Shown here piece by piece: positions 52,555 through 61,296 of a DNA stretch of 64,000 bases; the stretch's first letter is position 1, and the number at the start of each line of letters is the position of its first letter. The notes beneath the pieces are model-generated. The model made no database searches. It saw only the letters and a program-made list of their open reading frames with translations, and was not told the DNA's origin. The stretch covers positions 1-64,000 of the forward strand of contig JAMLHW010000008.1 of assembly GCA_023954475.1 (NCBI GenBank), given 5' to 3'. This stretch comes from Anaerolineae bacterium. GTDB taxonomy: Bacteria; Chloroflexota; Anaerolineae; Promineifilales; Promineifilaceae. The position numbers and the translations under genes are program-made.

Positions 52555-54797
52555 TTGTCACTTACTCCCAACAACTGTGCGACTAAAGGCAAAACCGTTC
52601 TGGCCTGCTCATAGTCAAAGCGCGGTTCTGCCGCACTGGTCGTCTCTTGACGTGTCCGGGCAGCCCGCACGCGGTCGTGCATTTTGGCTCGCGCAGCTTC
52701 GGAAAACGACGAGAATGTCCGGCGCAACAGCGGCAAAATCGACAGAAAGCGCTCGTCGTGCAACTGTGTGATCCAGTCGTCAAGTAACTGCCACAAATCG
52801 CGGTCGTGGATGATCAACAGTTCGCTGCCCTGCAAAAAGCCTTCCAGCCATGTGGCTGCCTGCATCAACTGAGACAAATCCTGCGTGCTGAGCGTATCGG
52901 CCGAAAGTGCCCGTTCGATGCGCAGCGCGGCGTCAGCCCGCGACCAAAAGCGGCTGTCGAGCAGCAGCCGACTCGCCCGACCTGCCAGCAAACCATGCGT
53001 CTGCGGATCGTCGGCTATAGTCGCTAATGCTTCGTGCCAATTGGCTTCGTGTTCCGTATTGCGTAGTGTGGTGACAATGGCGTGGACGGCATCGATTTTC
53101 GTGAGCAAATCGGCGGCGGCTTTGTCGTCGAGCATCCGTGCCGTGCTGGGTAAACCGACGCAGATGCGTGTCAGCAAGCCGTCGACGACGTGTTCCACGA
53201 CGTTTTGGTCAGTCTGGCGCACATCGCCGTAGCGCAAAATGCGGGCCAGCGGCGGCAGTGCATCCATCATGTGCGGTACGTCGCTGCTGATTGCGGCCTG
53301 TTCTTCAATACGCGCCATGATGTGCAGCACCGTTTCAGGTAAATCGGCCAAAATCACGTCATCGAGCAACTTGGTCAGGGTGGGCAGATCGGTGGCTTTA
53401 TCGGCCGAATCCCTGGTGACAGCATCGGCTGCTTCCATCACAGTGTTACCCCAAATCGTGGCCTCGATGATACGTACAACCAGTCCGGGCTGCCACGTCA
53501 ACTGCCACACTTCCGCGTACGTGCCTTGCTTGCTGCGCACGCGTTGCATTTTGCCCCACGGCACATTGAGCATGTTCAAACGGTGCAGCAGATAGCTGCG
53601 TTCGCGGTGGCGTTCATGGCGCAGGTCGAGCTTGAGTTTGCTCGGTGTCGGATCGGGTCGCAGTCGCAGACGGCGCTGTTGTGTGCGCAGATCACGCTGC
53701 AAGGGTGTGAGTGGCACGCCTGACGGCACTGCGCCCATTTGGTCACCGATGGTCAAACGGGTGCGAATCATGGTCAACTGTTCGACATCACCGCCGCACA
53801 TGACCGTCTGGATCGCTTCGTTGAGTTCCGGCAAGCCGGGGAAGGGCAGGTCGCGCAGGACAGCGACTGCTTCCGCAAGCCGGGTTGCTTCAATGACATG
53901 TGCCGCCGATGTATCAAACCCTGCTTCGCGGAGCAATGCAGAAGCGCGGCTGAGCCATGCCATGCTTGCCTCGGCCGGCGTCGCGTTTTGGCGGCCCATT
54001 TGCCACAAATGATCGTACCAACCGGGCGAACGAATGCCGGCACCGTAGCCGCTACGTGCGGCCAGCCGACCATATGTCCAGGGTGCCCAAGCGGCGGTAA
54101 CGGTGACTGCTGCCAGGCTGTCGAGCAGGGCGTCGTCATCGGAATGGGTGTTGAGATCGATGAGTGCCGGGGCGTGCCACGCTCCAACGACGACGGCGAT
54201 GCGTTGGTATCCGTTGGCGATGGCGGCGCGGATGGAGTTGCGCATGGCTGCTTCGCGGCGGTCGGCCCACAGCTGGGCGCCTTCGTTCGTGTGTGATGTG
54301 ATTTCGGCCGAAGCGCGCAATAGTGTCATCAAGTCGAGAATACCGTCAAACAAGTCGGTCGTATCGCGGCGCTGCTCGACGGCAGCGTTCCACCATTGCT
54401 CGTAATCGCCGTAACCGGCGGCTGCACCGAGTTGTTGCATCACATCGGCGTTGGGTGGCAGGATGGCTGCATCGGTTGCCATGCGGTTGGCAACGGGCAA
54501 ATCGATAAAATGCACGGGTATGCTGCGTTCGACAGCATAGCGGATGGCCTGAAATTCGGCCGAAAAATCGGCATACGGGTAAAATGCGGCCTTGCTCGGC
54601 TGATCTGGCCGGTAGATCAACAGCGCAACCGGCGGCTCCATTTCTGCGTGTCCGGCCCAATGCAACAGGTCATTAGCATCGGGTGGCCCTTCGACCAGCA
54701 CGCAGTCTGGTTGCAGCTTGTCCAACGCGTTGAGCAGTGCCCGCGCCGAACCGGGTCCGTGATGTCGAATGCCGAATACGTGGTGCTGTTGAGCCAT
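52551..54797 (-). CDS. DUF5682 family protein
   Basis: 748 aa, no signal peptide or membrane segment. The family N-terminus is HHVFGIRHHGPGSARALLNAL, followed by CVLVEGPPDAN and LIYRPDQPSKAAFYPYADFSAEFQAI. IAVVVGAWHAPALI is another conserved segment. This part resembles TraB/ChaN-like erythromycin-esterase-fold proteins with paired His and Glu. The C-terminal ~400 residues are helical. The gene is followed by its VWA partner with a 4-bp overlap. TACAAT at 54810-54805 lies seven bases before the ATG, so the mRNA looks leaderless. Confidence 0.85.
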   Translation of the reverse strand: MAQQHHVFGIRHHGPGSARALLNALDKLQPDCVLVEGPPDANDLLHWAGHAEMEPPVALLIYRPDQPSKAAFYPYADFSAEFQAIRYAVERSIPVHFIDLPVANRMATDAAILPPNADVMQQLGAAAGYGDYEQWWNAAVEQRRDTTDLFDGILDLMTLLRASAEITSHTNEGAQLWADRREAAMRNSIRAAIANGYQRIAVVVGAWHAPALIDLNTHSDDDALLDSLAAVTVTAAWAPWTYGRLAARSGYGAGIRSPGWYDHLWQMGRQNATPAEASMAWLSRASALLREAGFDTSAAHVIEATRLAEAVAVLRDLPFPGLPELNEAIQTVMCGGDVEQLTMIRTRLTIGDQMGAVPSGVPLTPLQRDLRTQQRRLRLRPDPTPSKLKLDLRHERHRERSYLLHRLNMLNVPWGKMQRVRSKQGTYAEVWQLTWQPGLVVRIIEATIWGNTVMEAADAVTRDSADKATDLPTLTKLLDDVILADLPETVLHIMARIEEQAAISSDVPHMMDALPPLARILRYGDVRQTDQNVVEHVVDGLLTRICVGLPSTARMLDDKAAADLLTKIDAVHAIVTTLRNTEHEANWHEALATIADDPQTHGLLAGRASRLLLDSRFWSRADAALRIERALSADTLSTQDLSQLMQAATWLEGFLQGSELLIIHDRDLWQLLDDWITQLHDERFLSILPLLRRTFSSFSEAARAKMHDRVRAARTRQETTSAAEPRFDYEQARTVLPLVAQLLGVSDK

Positions 54798-54845
54798 TGG
54801 GCGTATTGTAACCGAAACCGGAGAGTTGACGGCGTGTTTTCATGA

Positions 54846-55460
<615 letters not shown>

Positions 55461-55505
55461 TGCAAGTAAATCGAGGTGGTGGACAGTCACATAAAAGGAC
55501 GACCA

Positions 55506-56036
55506 ATGCGATCCGGGCAACCACTTCAGATCAACAAGTCGTTGGCATTCCTCGAGGCGGTGTTGATCGTCGCGCTGGTTGTGATCGCCAATCTGTTCCC
55601 TGAATGTGTTGGCATCACCTACCCACTGGAGAACGGTGAGCGTGTATTTCTGCCTTTGCTTTCGGCCGATTTTAGTCGCTATTTACCCTGGTTGAATCTG
55701 TTGTGGGCCGCGATGATCGCGCTGATTGTGCTGAAAATGCGGCGTGGTTACTGGACGCGTGCCATGTTGTGGGCCAATATTATCATTGCCGCCTATATGC
55801 AGTTATTGGCATTTGCGATGGTGTTAGGTCCGTCGATCATCGGGTTGAATCCTTCCTATGCAGCAGTGCAGGCGTTGCCAGAGTCGATGTTGCTAGGGCT
55901 TGAGGCAACGGTCATCCCGCGTTTGTCGACGGTGGTAGATGCCATGTTGACGATTTTGGCTTTTATTGCGTTGATCGACGCTTACTTGAAGCTCGTCAAA
56001 GTGGCACGGTTCAACGATTTGGCCGCATCACGCTAA
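55506..56036 (+). CDS. Four-helix membrane protein of unknown function
   Basis: 176 aa with four hydrophobic segments (residues ~14-34, ~54-74, ~84-110 and ~138-165). The start is the ATG at 55506, with AAAGGACG nine bases upstream. No family motif is recognised. It follows the lyxose isomerase by 45 bases, possibly in one transcript. The segment VLKMRRGYWTRAMLWANIIIA is basic and would face the cytoplasm. Confidence 0.65.
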   Translation: MRSGQPLQINKSLAFLEAVLIVALVVIANLFPECVGITYPLENGERVFLPLLSADFSRYLPWLNLLWAAMIALIVLKMRRGYWTRAMLWANIIIAAYMQLLAFAMVLGPSIIGLNPSYAAVQALPESMLLGLEATVIPRLSTVVDAMLTILAFIALIDAYLKLVKVARFNDLAASR

Positions 56037-56084
56037 CTTTTGTTTCACATAGCTGGCATTGCGAAGCAACTGTAAATGTCATTG

Positions 56085-56477
56085 TTACAACGGCGACATA
56101 GCTGACTGATCGATTTGTTCGCGTTGATCCAGATAATCAGCAAGTAAGAACAGCACGCCTGGCGTCGAAAACAAAAGTATGAGCATGACAATGACATTTG
56201 CTGGCATGGGTTCGCCTCGGCTCAAAGACGCTGCGAGGATGGCACCGAGATGGCAGCAAATCATAACCAATCCTCCGGCACGTTCCCATTGCCACGAAAG
56301 CGCAAACCCGATTACTACGCCAGAAAACAGCAGGATCGGCCCCACCCATTCGTGCCAAGGAACCGGGCGTGTGACGTCCGGTTCGATCACCTGCAGTAAG
56401 CCAAAGCCGATGAGCAGGATTGACCAGATTCGTGCAACCCAGCGCACTATTTGAATGCGTCGCTTTGTGTGATTCAT
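56085..56477 (-). CDS. Small four-helix membrane protein
   Basis: 130 aa with four hydrophobic segments. A central WEWVGP-like stretch (VPWHEWVGPILLFSGVVIGFALSWQWERAGGL) is reminiscent of small membrane proteins often labelled DUF7670, but I am not certain. It is convergent with the previous gene (48 bases between stops). No catalytic motif is visible. Confidence 0.6.
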   Translation of the reverse strand: MNHTKRRIQIVRWVARIWSILLIGFGLLQVIEPDVTRPVPWHEWVGPILLFSGVVIGFALSWQWERAGGLVMICCHLGAILAASLSRGEPMPANVIVMLILLFSTPGVLFLLADYLDQREQIDQSAMSPL

Positions 56478-56719
56478 AGCCGTCCCCCAAGAAACGCTTG
56501 CAGGGTTGGCTGCATTGAAGTGTTGACGAACGATTACTTATCGTTGTGTGATGGACAAGCGTTTACGTTCATTATAAGTTCGATGCAGGCGCGCGTGAAG
56601 TGTGGTTTGGCATGTTGTGCCGGTGATTTTTGACACAATTCGGCCGAAAACTCCAAAACTGTTGTCAACCAACAAGTCGTCCTCGATGTGTCATTGAGTG
56701 TAGCGGTGTAGGATGAGGT

Positions 56720-56750
56720 GTTCCCTGGAAATTGTAGGTTTCCAGGGAAC
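56720..56750. repeat. Perfect inverted repeat without T-run
   Basis: GTTCCCTGGAAA (56720-56731) and its complement (56739-56750) flank a 7-base loop, 17 bases after the stop of the minus-strand DUF11 gene. It would stabilise or end that transcript, but neither strand has a T-run, so it is not a standard terminator. Confidence 0.6.
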
Positions 56751-56766
56751 GGTTGAGACGTATTGC

Positions 56767-57732
56767 TTATTCCAAGATAATTGGCAAGTAGATATATGCT
56801 GGCTGCACAGTAACCGTGACCGCATCGGTGTTATTTGCTGTGTTAGGGTCATTATCGTCTGAAACCACATCGGCCGAATTATTGATGTCGCCCACCATAG
56901 TAGGCTTTAAGCTAATGGTAACCGATTCTGTTTCCCCAACAGCCAAACTGCCTAGATTGCATGTTACCGTTCCGCTGACCTCGCTGCATGCTGGAGATGC
57001 CCATGCGAACGCCAATCCGGCAGGCAGCACATCTGTCACAACGACATTGGTAGCATCTGATGGGCCGTAATTAGTCACATTGACTTCGAACGGTGCAACG
57101 ATACCAACAGTCGGGTCCACGGGTCCGGTTTTTTCAACTGACAGATCGGCTACCGGTACGAAATACAAACGCACCGAATAGAGCCGAATTAGCGATGAGA
57201 GAACGCATGTTGTGACATAGTAACTATAATCTGGATAGACGGTTTGTGGTTCGTCAATACTGTTGTCGTTTAACACCTCGATGCCTGAGAATGTGCCTGT
57301 TACTGTCGTGGAAACCGATGCCATGGTATCTGTAACGCCGGAAAAATTATTGACGCGCCTTAAGTTGACAGTGATACCTCTTCCAGGGTCATCATCGTAT
57401 ACAGACACGAACATGTCAGTGATGAGCACGCCGTTTGGTAGATAAACGGGTGCTACAACACAGCCATAGTTGGTTGCATCACCTTCAATATAGCCGCCAC
57501 TAAAAGGGAAAAAGTAGCTTTCCGGATCGTATCCATCGCTGACAAATGCCGCAGCCGGAATCACGTGTGGTGAAAGGCCATCAAACGAGTGCACCGTGTT
57601 TATTTGCTGCGCCCCATCACCCACAGTTGCTTCGGCTCGATCAACGCTAGCAAGCAATTGACCCATGATTGCAACCATTAACACGGTGATGAAACCGCTC
57701 ACGGCAAGTGCACGTAAGTTAGATCTATTCAT
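56767..57732 (-). CDS. Exported DUF11-domain protein
   Basis: 321 aa. A signal peptide (residues ~1-35) is followed by a domain shared with the next gene (SDGYDPESYFFPFSGGYIEGDATNYGCVVAPVYLPNG...). A DUF11-type beta-sandwich (LSVEKTGPVDPTVGIVAPFEV ... NSADVVSDDNDPNTANN) follows. The protein ends in IYLPIILE, a C-terminal version of the [FY]LPL[VI] motif of other exported proteins here. The RBS AAGGAGG is strong. DUF11 domains are common in surface proteins and have no known enzymatic activity. Confidence 0.8.
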   Translation of the reverse strand: MNRSNLRALAVSGFITVLMVAIMGQLLASVDRAEATVGDGAQQINTVHSFDGLSPHVIPAAAFVSDGYDPESYFFPFSGGYIEGDATNYGCVVAPVYLPNGVLITDMFVSVYDDDPGRGITVNLRRVNNFSGVTDTMASVSTTVTGTFSGIEVLNDNSIDEPQTVYPDYSYYVTTCVLSSLIRLYSVRLYFVPVADLSVEKTGPVDPTVGIVAPFEVNVTNYGPSDATNVVVTDVLPAGLAFAWASPACSEVSGTVTCNLGSLAVGETESVTISLKPTMVGDINNSADVVSDDNDPNTANNTDAVTVTVQPAYIYLPIILE

Positions 57733-57745
57733 CTTTTGCCCTCCT

Positions 57746-58579
57746 TTAAGGCTCTGTGTAATAGAGTCGTAAAGAGTAGAGCCTTAGACTTTCCGACAGC
57801 AAGCATGTGGTAGCATAGTAGGAGTAATCAGGATACTGGACAATCGCATTGTCAATAGTAATGTCTGAGATAACCTGAACGCCGGCGAAATCTCCGGATG
57901 AGCTGGCCGATGCTAATGTGTCGCTGCCACCGTTGAAATTATCGACGCGTCGCACATTGACGGTGAGATTTCTGGTTGTGTCGCTGTCATACACTGATAC
58001 AAACATCTCGCTAACGGTTGCATTGGCAGGCAGATAAACAGGGGCAATCATGCAACCGTAGTTTTCTGAGTCACCTGTCCAGTAGCCGCCACCGAACGAG
58101 AAGAACATGCTGTCCGGGTTAAAGCCATCGGCCGAAAAGTCAGCCGCCGAGATCACTAATGGTGAAGTGTAAGCGGCAGCTGCCATAGCTTCGCGCTGCA
58201 TTGTTTCGGTTGACGAGAGCGTGGTTGCCGGTTCGTTGCCCTCGGGCTGGGTCAAATTTGTCGCAGGCGAATCTGTTTCTGCTAGTGGAATGCGTACACG
58301 ACCAGTAGGATCATCGGTGCGCCCTGTAGTCGTAAAGGCTGTATTGGCTTCGGCCGATAACTGATTGCTATCCGACAACTGAAGGTCGTCAACTGGAACA
58401 TAATTACGCCCTGCGGGGTCGTCAGTGCGGCTGGAAATCTCACCGGCAGGCTGTTGAGCATCTCGATTGTCGGAATTGCTTTGGGTCAATGCTCTGAGCG
58501 GATAAAGAACGACAGTAAGAAGTAGCAGCATCACGACGAAGCTTCTAAATAACCACTTGCGCATCACGGTTTGATTCAT
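57746..58579 (-). CDS. Exported protein, paralogue of the DUF11 protein N-domain
   Basis: 277 aa. A signal anchor (residues ~10-30) is followed by a low-complexity linker holding the repeats RTDDPAGRNYVPV and RTDDPTGRVRIPL. From residue ~145 comes the domain shared with the downstream protein (DGFNPDSMFFSFGGGYWTGDSENYGCMIAPVYLPA ... YPDYSYYATTCLLSESLRLYSLRLYY). It has two conserved Cys (NYGC, TTC). It lacks the DUF11 part. Thirteen bases separate the two genes, so they form one operon that arose by duplication. Function unknown. Confidence 0.75.
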   Translation of the reverse strand: MNQTVMRKWLFRSFVVMLLLLTVVLYPLRALTQSNSDNRDAQQPAGEISSRTDDPAGRNYVPVDDLQLSDSNQLSAEANTAFTTTGRTDDPTGRVRIPLAETDSPATNLTQPEGNEPATTLSSTETMQREAMAAAAYTSPLVISAADFSADGFNPDSMFFSFGGGYWTGDSENYGCMIAPVYLPANATVSEMFVSVYDSDTTRNLTVNVRRVDNFNGGSDTLASASSSGDFAGVQVISDITIDNAIVQYPDYSYYATTCLLSESLRLYSLRLYYTEP

Positions 58580-58810
58580 CTTGTTTTCTCCTTGTTGAAA
58601 TCTGTTACTCTAGCACCTGATAAACAGCATACACCAAACATGTAGGCCGGCACAATAGCAAAATACCCCGCAGTAGGTCGAATGAAACTGCGACCGGGTC
58701 GTATCGCGAGTTGACATTGACATGTTCTTTTTATGGCGCTATGCATACTTGCGTCAATTGGGAGACGATAAGGCAGTGTTTTTTCTTTCCTTAACCCGTA
58801 CAATCCTGCG

Positions 58811-58864
58811 TTAACAAGACACTAACAGCATCTTGACATAGCGTTAAAACGAGTAAGTTATACT
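58811..58864 (+). promoter_or_regulatory. Pho-box-like promoter (four 11-bp repeats)
   Basis: Hexamers TTAACA (58811), CTAACA (58822), TTGACA (58833) and TTAAAA (58844) recur every 11 bp, all on the same helix face. The last ends nine bases before TATACT (58859-58864). This is the arrangement of PhoP/PhoB-activated promoters, in which direct repeats replace the -35 box. Confidence 0.6.
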
Positions 58865-58870
58865 GGGGAC

Positions 58871-58928
58871 ATCTTCTCCTCCTCCGCATAAGGGAATTGG
58901 GCAAAACGTTCGATTCCCTTTTTGTGTT
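58871..58928 (+). ncRNA. Putative ~57-nt small RNA with CU-rich 5' end
   Basis: It would start about seven bases after TATACT. The 5' part reads TCTTCTCCTCCTCC, complementary to ribosome-binding sites of the GGAGGAGGA type. It ends in a terminator hairpin: AAGGGAAT (58890-58897) with ATTCCCTT (58913-58920), extended by wobble pairs to a 5-base loop, then TTTTTGTGTTT. No ORF fits. It could also be a leader/attenuator of the downstream ABC operon. Confidence 0.4.
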
Positions 58929-58929
58929 T
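58890..58929 (+). terminator. Rho-independent terminator after the Pho-box-like promoter
   Basis: A stem of 8 perfect pairs plus about five more with wobbles, a short loop at 58903-58907, then a T-rich run from 58919 to 58929. It lies ~145 bases before the ABC exporter start. Confidence 0.75.
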
Positions 58930-59074
58930 CGGCCGAAACTCACCCCCTCTATATGACCTTCTACACTGCTGTCACACCATGATTGGTACTATACTGGAAT
59001 TGGCGCAACATTTGATCGAAAACCAGCGTATTGATCAATAGTTGTTGGTATGGCAACTAACAACAAGAGGTAAC

Positions 59075-60019
59075 ATGGCACAATCGACGGCAATCGTCGC
59101 CACAACACTCTCTAAATCCTTTGACGAACTCAAAGCAGTTGACGCCGTTACATTTACTGTGGCGCGTGGTGAAGTGTTTAGCCTGCTAGGCCCAAATGGA
59201 GCTGGCAAAAGCACGACGATTTCCATGTTGGCCTGTCTGCTACGCCCCGAATCGGGCGACGCAACTGTGATGGGGTACTCTATTCTCGATGATCCACAAG
59301 CAGTCAAAGCCTGTATCGGCGTTGTGCCCCAGGAAATTGCCCTCTACGAAGACCTCAGCGCGCGTGAAAACCTCGAATTCTGGGGCAAGATGTATGGTTT
59401 GCGCGGCGCTAAACTCAAACAGCGCGTTGATGATGTTCTCGCCCTGATTGGGCTGACGGATCGGCAAAAAGATCGCGTCGATAAATTCTCGGGCGGCATG
59501 AAGCGGCGCGTCAACATCGGCGTCGCGTTGCTGCACACACCCGATGTAATCATTATGGACGAGCCAACGGTGGGCATTGACCCGCAAAGTCGCCGCCACA
59601 TCCTCGATGGTGTCAAAGACCTCAATCGGCAAGGCGTCACCGTCCTCTACACGACGCACTATATGGAGGAAGCGCAGGAACTATCCGACCACATTGCCAT
59701 CATGGATCAAGGAAAGATCATTGCCGGTGGCACGCATGATGAACTGGTGACAATTGTCGGTGAAAAAGACCGCATTGAAATGGAATTGAGCCATTCAGCA
59801 CCTGAGCTATTGTCACAATGGGGCGCGTTGGAGGGAGTCGAAGCTGTTTCGGCCGAAAATGGGATCGTCACTGTCCTCGTCAACGACAGCAACCGAATCT
59901 TGCCACACCTATTCGGAGCTGCCAGTCAACACGATGTGCGCATCACATCGGTCACCATCGAAGAACCCAATCTTGAAGCCGTCTTTTTGCATTTGACCGG
60001 TCGTGCACTACGCGACTGA
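59075..60019 (+). CDS. ABC-2 exporter ATPase
   Basis: 314 aa. Walker A is GPNGAGKST, the Q-loop is VVPQEIALYEDL, the signature motif is FSGGMKRR, Walker B is VIIMDEPTVGID, and the switch His is in LYTTHYMEEAQ. The C-terminal ~90 residues are the DrrA/NatA-type regulatory tail. Start: the ATG at 59075 with AAGAGG four bases upstream. It heads a three-gene operon with two permease subunits, making a drug-, lipid- or ion-exporting pump. Substrate unknown. Confidence 0.92.
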   Translation: MAQSTAIVATTLSKSFDELKAVDAVTFTVARGEVFSLLGPNGAGKSTTISMLACLLRPESGDATVMGYSILDDPQAVKACIGVVPQEIALYEDLSARENLEFWGKMYGLRGAKLKQRVDDVLALIGLTDRQKDRVDKFSGGMKRRVNIGVALLHTPDVIIMDEPTVGIDPQSRRHILDGVKDLNRQGVTVLYTTHYMEEAQELSDHIAIMDQGKIIAGGTHDELVTIVGEKDRIEMELSHSAPELLSQWGALEGVEAVSAENGIVTVLVNDSNRILPHLFGAASQHDVRITSVTIEEPNLEAVFLHLTGRALRD

Positions 60020-60039
60020 CAAGCACCTTGAAATTGAGC

Positions 60040-61287
60040 ATGAAAATAGTTGCGATAGCCGTCAAAGATATGAAACAGTCATCGCGGACCGCGTTGGTCT
60101 GGGTGTTCATGTTCGTCGTACCGTTGGGCATCACACTGCTGTTCTATTTCATGTTTGGCAACATTGCAGCCGGTGATGAGTTTGAACTGCCCCAAACTGC
60201 CGTTGTTTTGGTCAATCAGGACAGGGGTTCGCTGTCCGGCGGTGGCTCGATGGGTGCGACCGTGGCCGACATTTTGCAGCAGGAAGCTTTTGCTGAATTG
60301 ATCGTCGTGACAGAATCGGCCGATGCCGACGCAGCTCGCGACCGCGTTGATAAAGGCGAAGCGGATGTCGCTTTGATAATTCCTCCCGATTTAACCGACG
60401 CACTGCTGCAAGGCAATGGTTCAGCCACCGTCGAATTGCACAAAGACCCGACTCTGACGATAGGTCCGGCACTGGTTGAAGGAATTGTCAGCCAGATTCT
60501 GGACGGGTTTGCGGGGACAACTATCGGCACCAAGGTGACGTTGGAGCAGTTGGAGGCGCAAGACGTTGCTATTACGGCCCAGATTGCACAAGAGGTCGGG
60601 ATGGCATTTTCGGCCGATGCACAGACACCGCCAGAGGCGTTGATTGCACTTTCCACGCCCGACAATCAGGTTGAACAAAACCCACTAGCCGATTTGTTGG
60701 CCGGGATTCTGGGTGGCATGATGGTCTTCTTTGCCTTCTACACGGGCGGCGCAACGCAGCAGACAATTTTGATTGAAGAAGAACGCGGCACATTGGCGCG
60801 GCTGTTCACGACACCGACGCCTATTCGCACCATCATGGGCGGCAAATCAATGGCGACGTTGTTCAGCCTGATCGGCCAGGTAGTTATTTTGATGGGGGCT
60901 GGTGCCCTGGTTTTTGCCATTGATTGGGGTGAGCCGTTGCCAATGCTGCTAGCTGCAATTGGTTTGATATTGATTGCGGCTGCGACGGGCGTTTTTCTCG
61001 TTTCGATGCTGAAAAATACCCGCCAGGCAGGCACTGTTTTCGGCGGTGTGCTAACCATAACCGGCATGGTGGGTCTTCTACCCATATTCATGAGTGGTGC
61101 AGGGGCGCCTGACGCGGTCATTTTTGCATCACTGCTGGTGCCGCAAGGGTGGGCGATGCGCGGATTGACGCTGAGCGCGCAGGGAGCCACCGTCACCGAA
61201 ATGTTGCCGACATTTGGCGTGCTTCTGCTCTGGTGCGCTGTGTTCGTAGCGATTGGTCTGACCCGGATGCGGCGACGTTTTGCTTGA
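60040..61287 (+). CDS. ABC-2 exporter permease
   Basis: 415 aa. One N-terminal helix (VWVFMFVVPLGITLLFYFMFG) is followed by a ~170-residue external domain and five helices near the C-terminus, beginning at LLAGILGGMMVFFAFYTGG. The cytoplasmic loop EEERGTLARLFTTPTPIRTIMGGK is the ABC-2 signature that contacts the ATPase. The ATG 60040 lies 20 bases after the ATPase stop; a TTG at 60028 is possible. It probably forms a heterodimer with the next gene product. Confidence 0.88.
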   Translation: MKIVAIAVKDMKQSSRTALVWVFMFVVPLGITLLFYFMFGNIAAGDEFELPQTAVVLVNQDRGSLSGGGSMGATVADILQQEAFAELIVVTESADADAARDRVDKGEADVALIIPPDLTDALLQGNGSATVELHKDPTLTIGPALVEGIVSQILDGFAGTTIGTKVTLEQLEAQDVAITAQIAQEVGMAFSADAQTPPEALIALSTPDNQVEQNPLADLLAGILGGMMVFFAFYTGGATQQTILIEEERGTLARLFTTPTPIRTIMGGKSMATLFSLIGQVVILMGAGALVFAIDWGEPLPMLLAAIGLILIAAATGVFLVSMLKNTRQAGTVFGGVLTITGMVGLLPIFMSGAGAPDAVIFASLLVPQGWAMRGLTLSAQGATVTEMLPTFGVLLLWCAVFVAIGLTRMRRRFA

Positions 61288-61296
61288 GGTAGTGTG

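Larger units (their letters stand above)
58580..59074. other. Intergenic region with Pho-box-like promoter and short RNA
   Basis: 495 bp between divergently oriented transcripts. The left part (58580-58800) holds the RBS of the minus-strand gene (AAGGAGA) and nothing else recognised. The right part holds the phased TTAACA repeats, a TATACT box, a short transcribed stretch ending in a terminator, one palindrome copy at 58930, and a weak TATACT at 58990-58995 before the ABC exporter. Confidence 0.7.

Noticed and set aside
56720-56750. Rho-independent terminator
   Set aside because: The stem is perfect, but there is no T-run on either strand. It is kept as an inverted repeat only.
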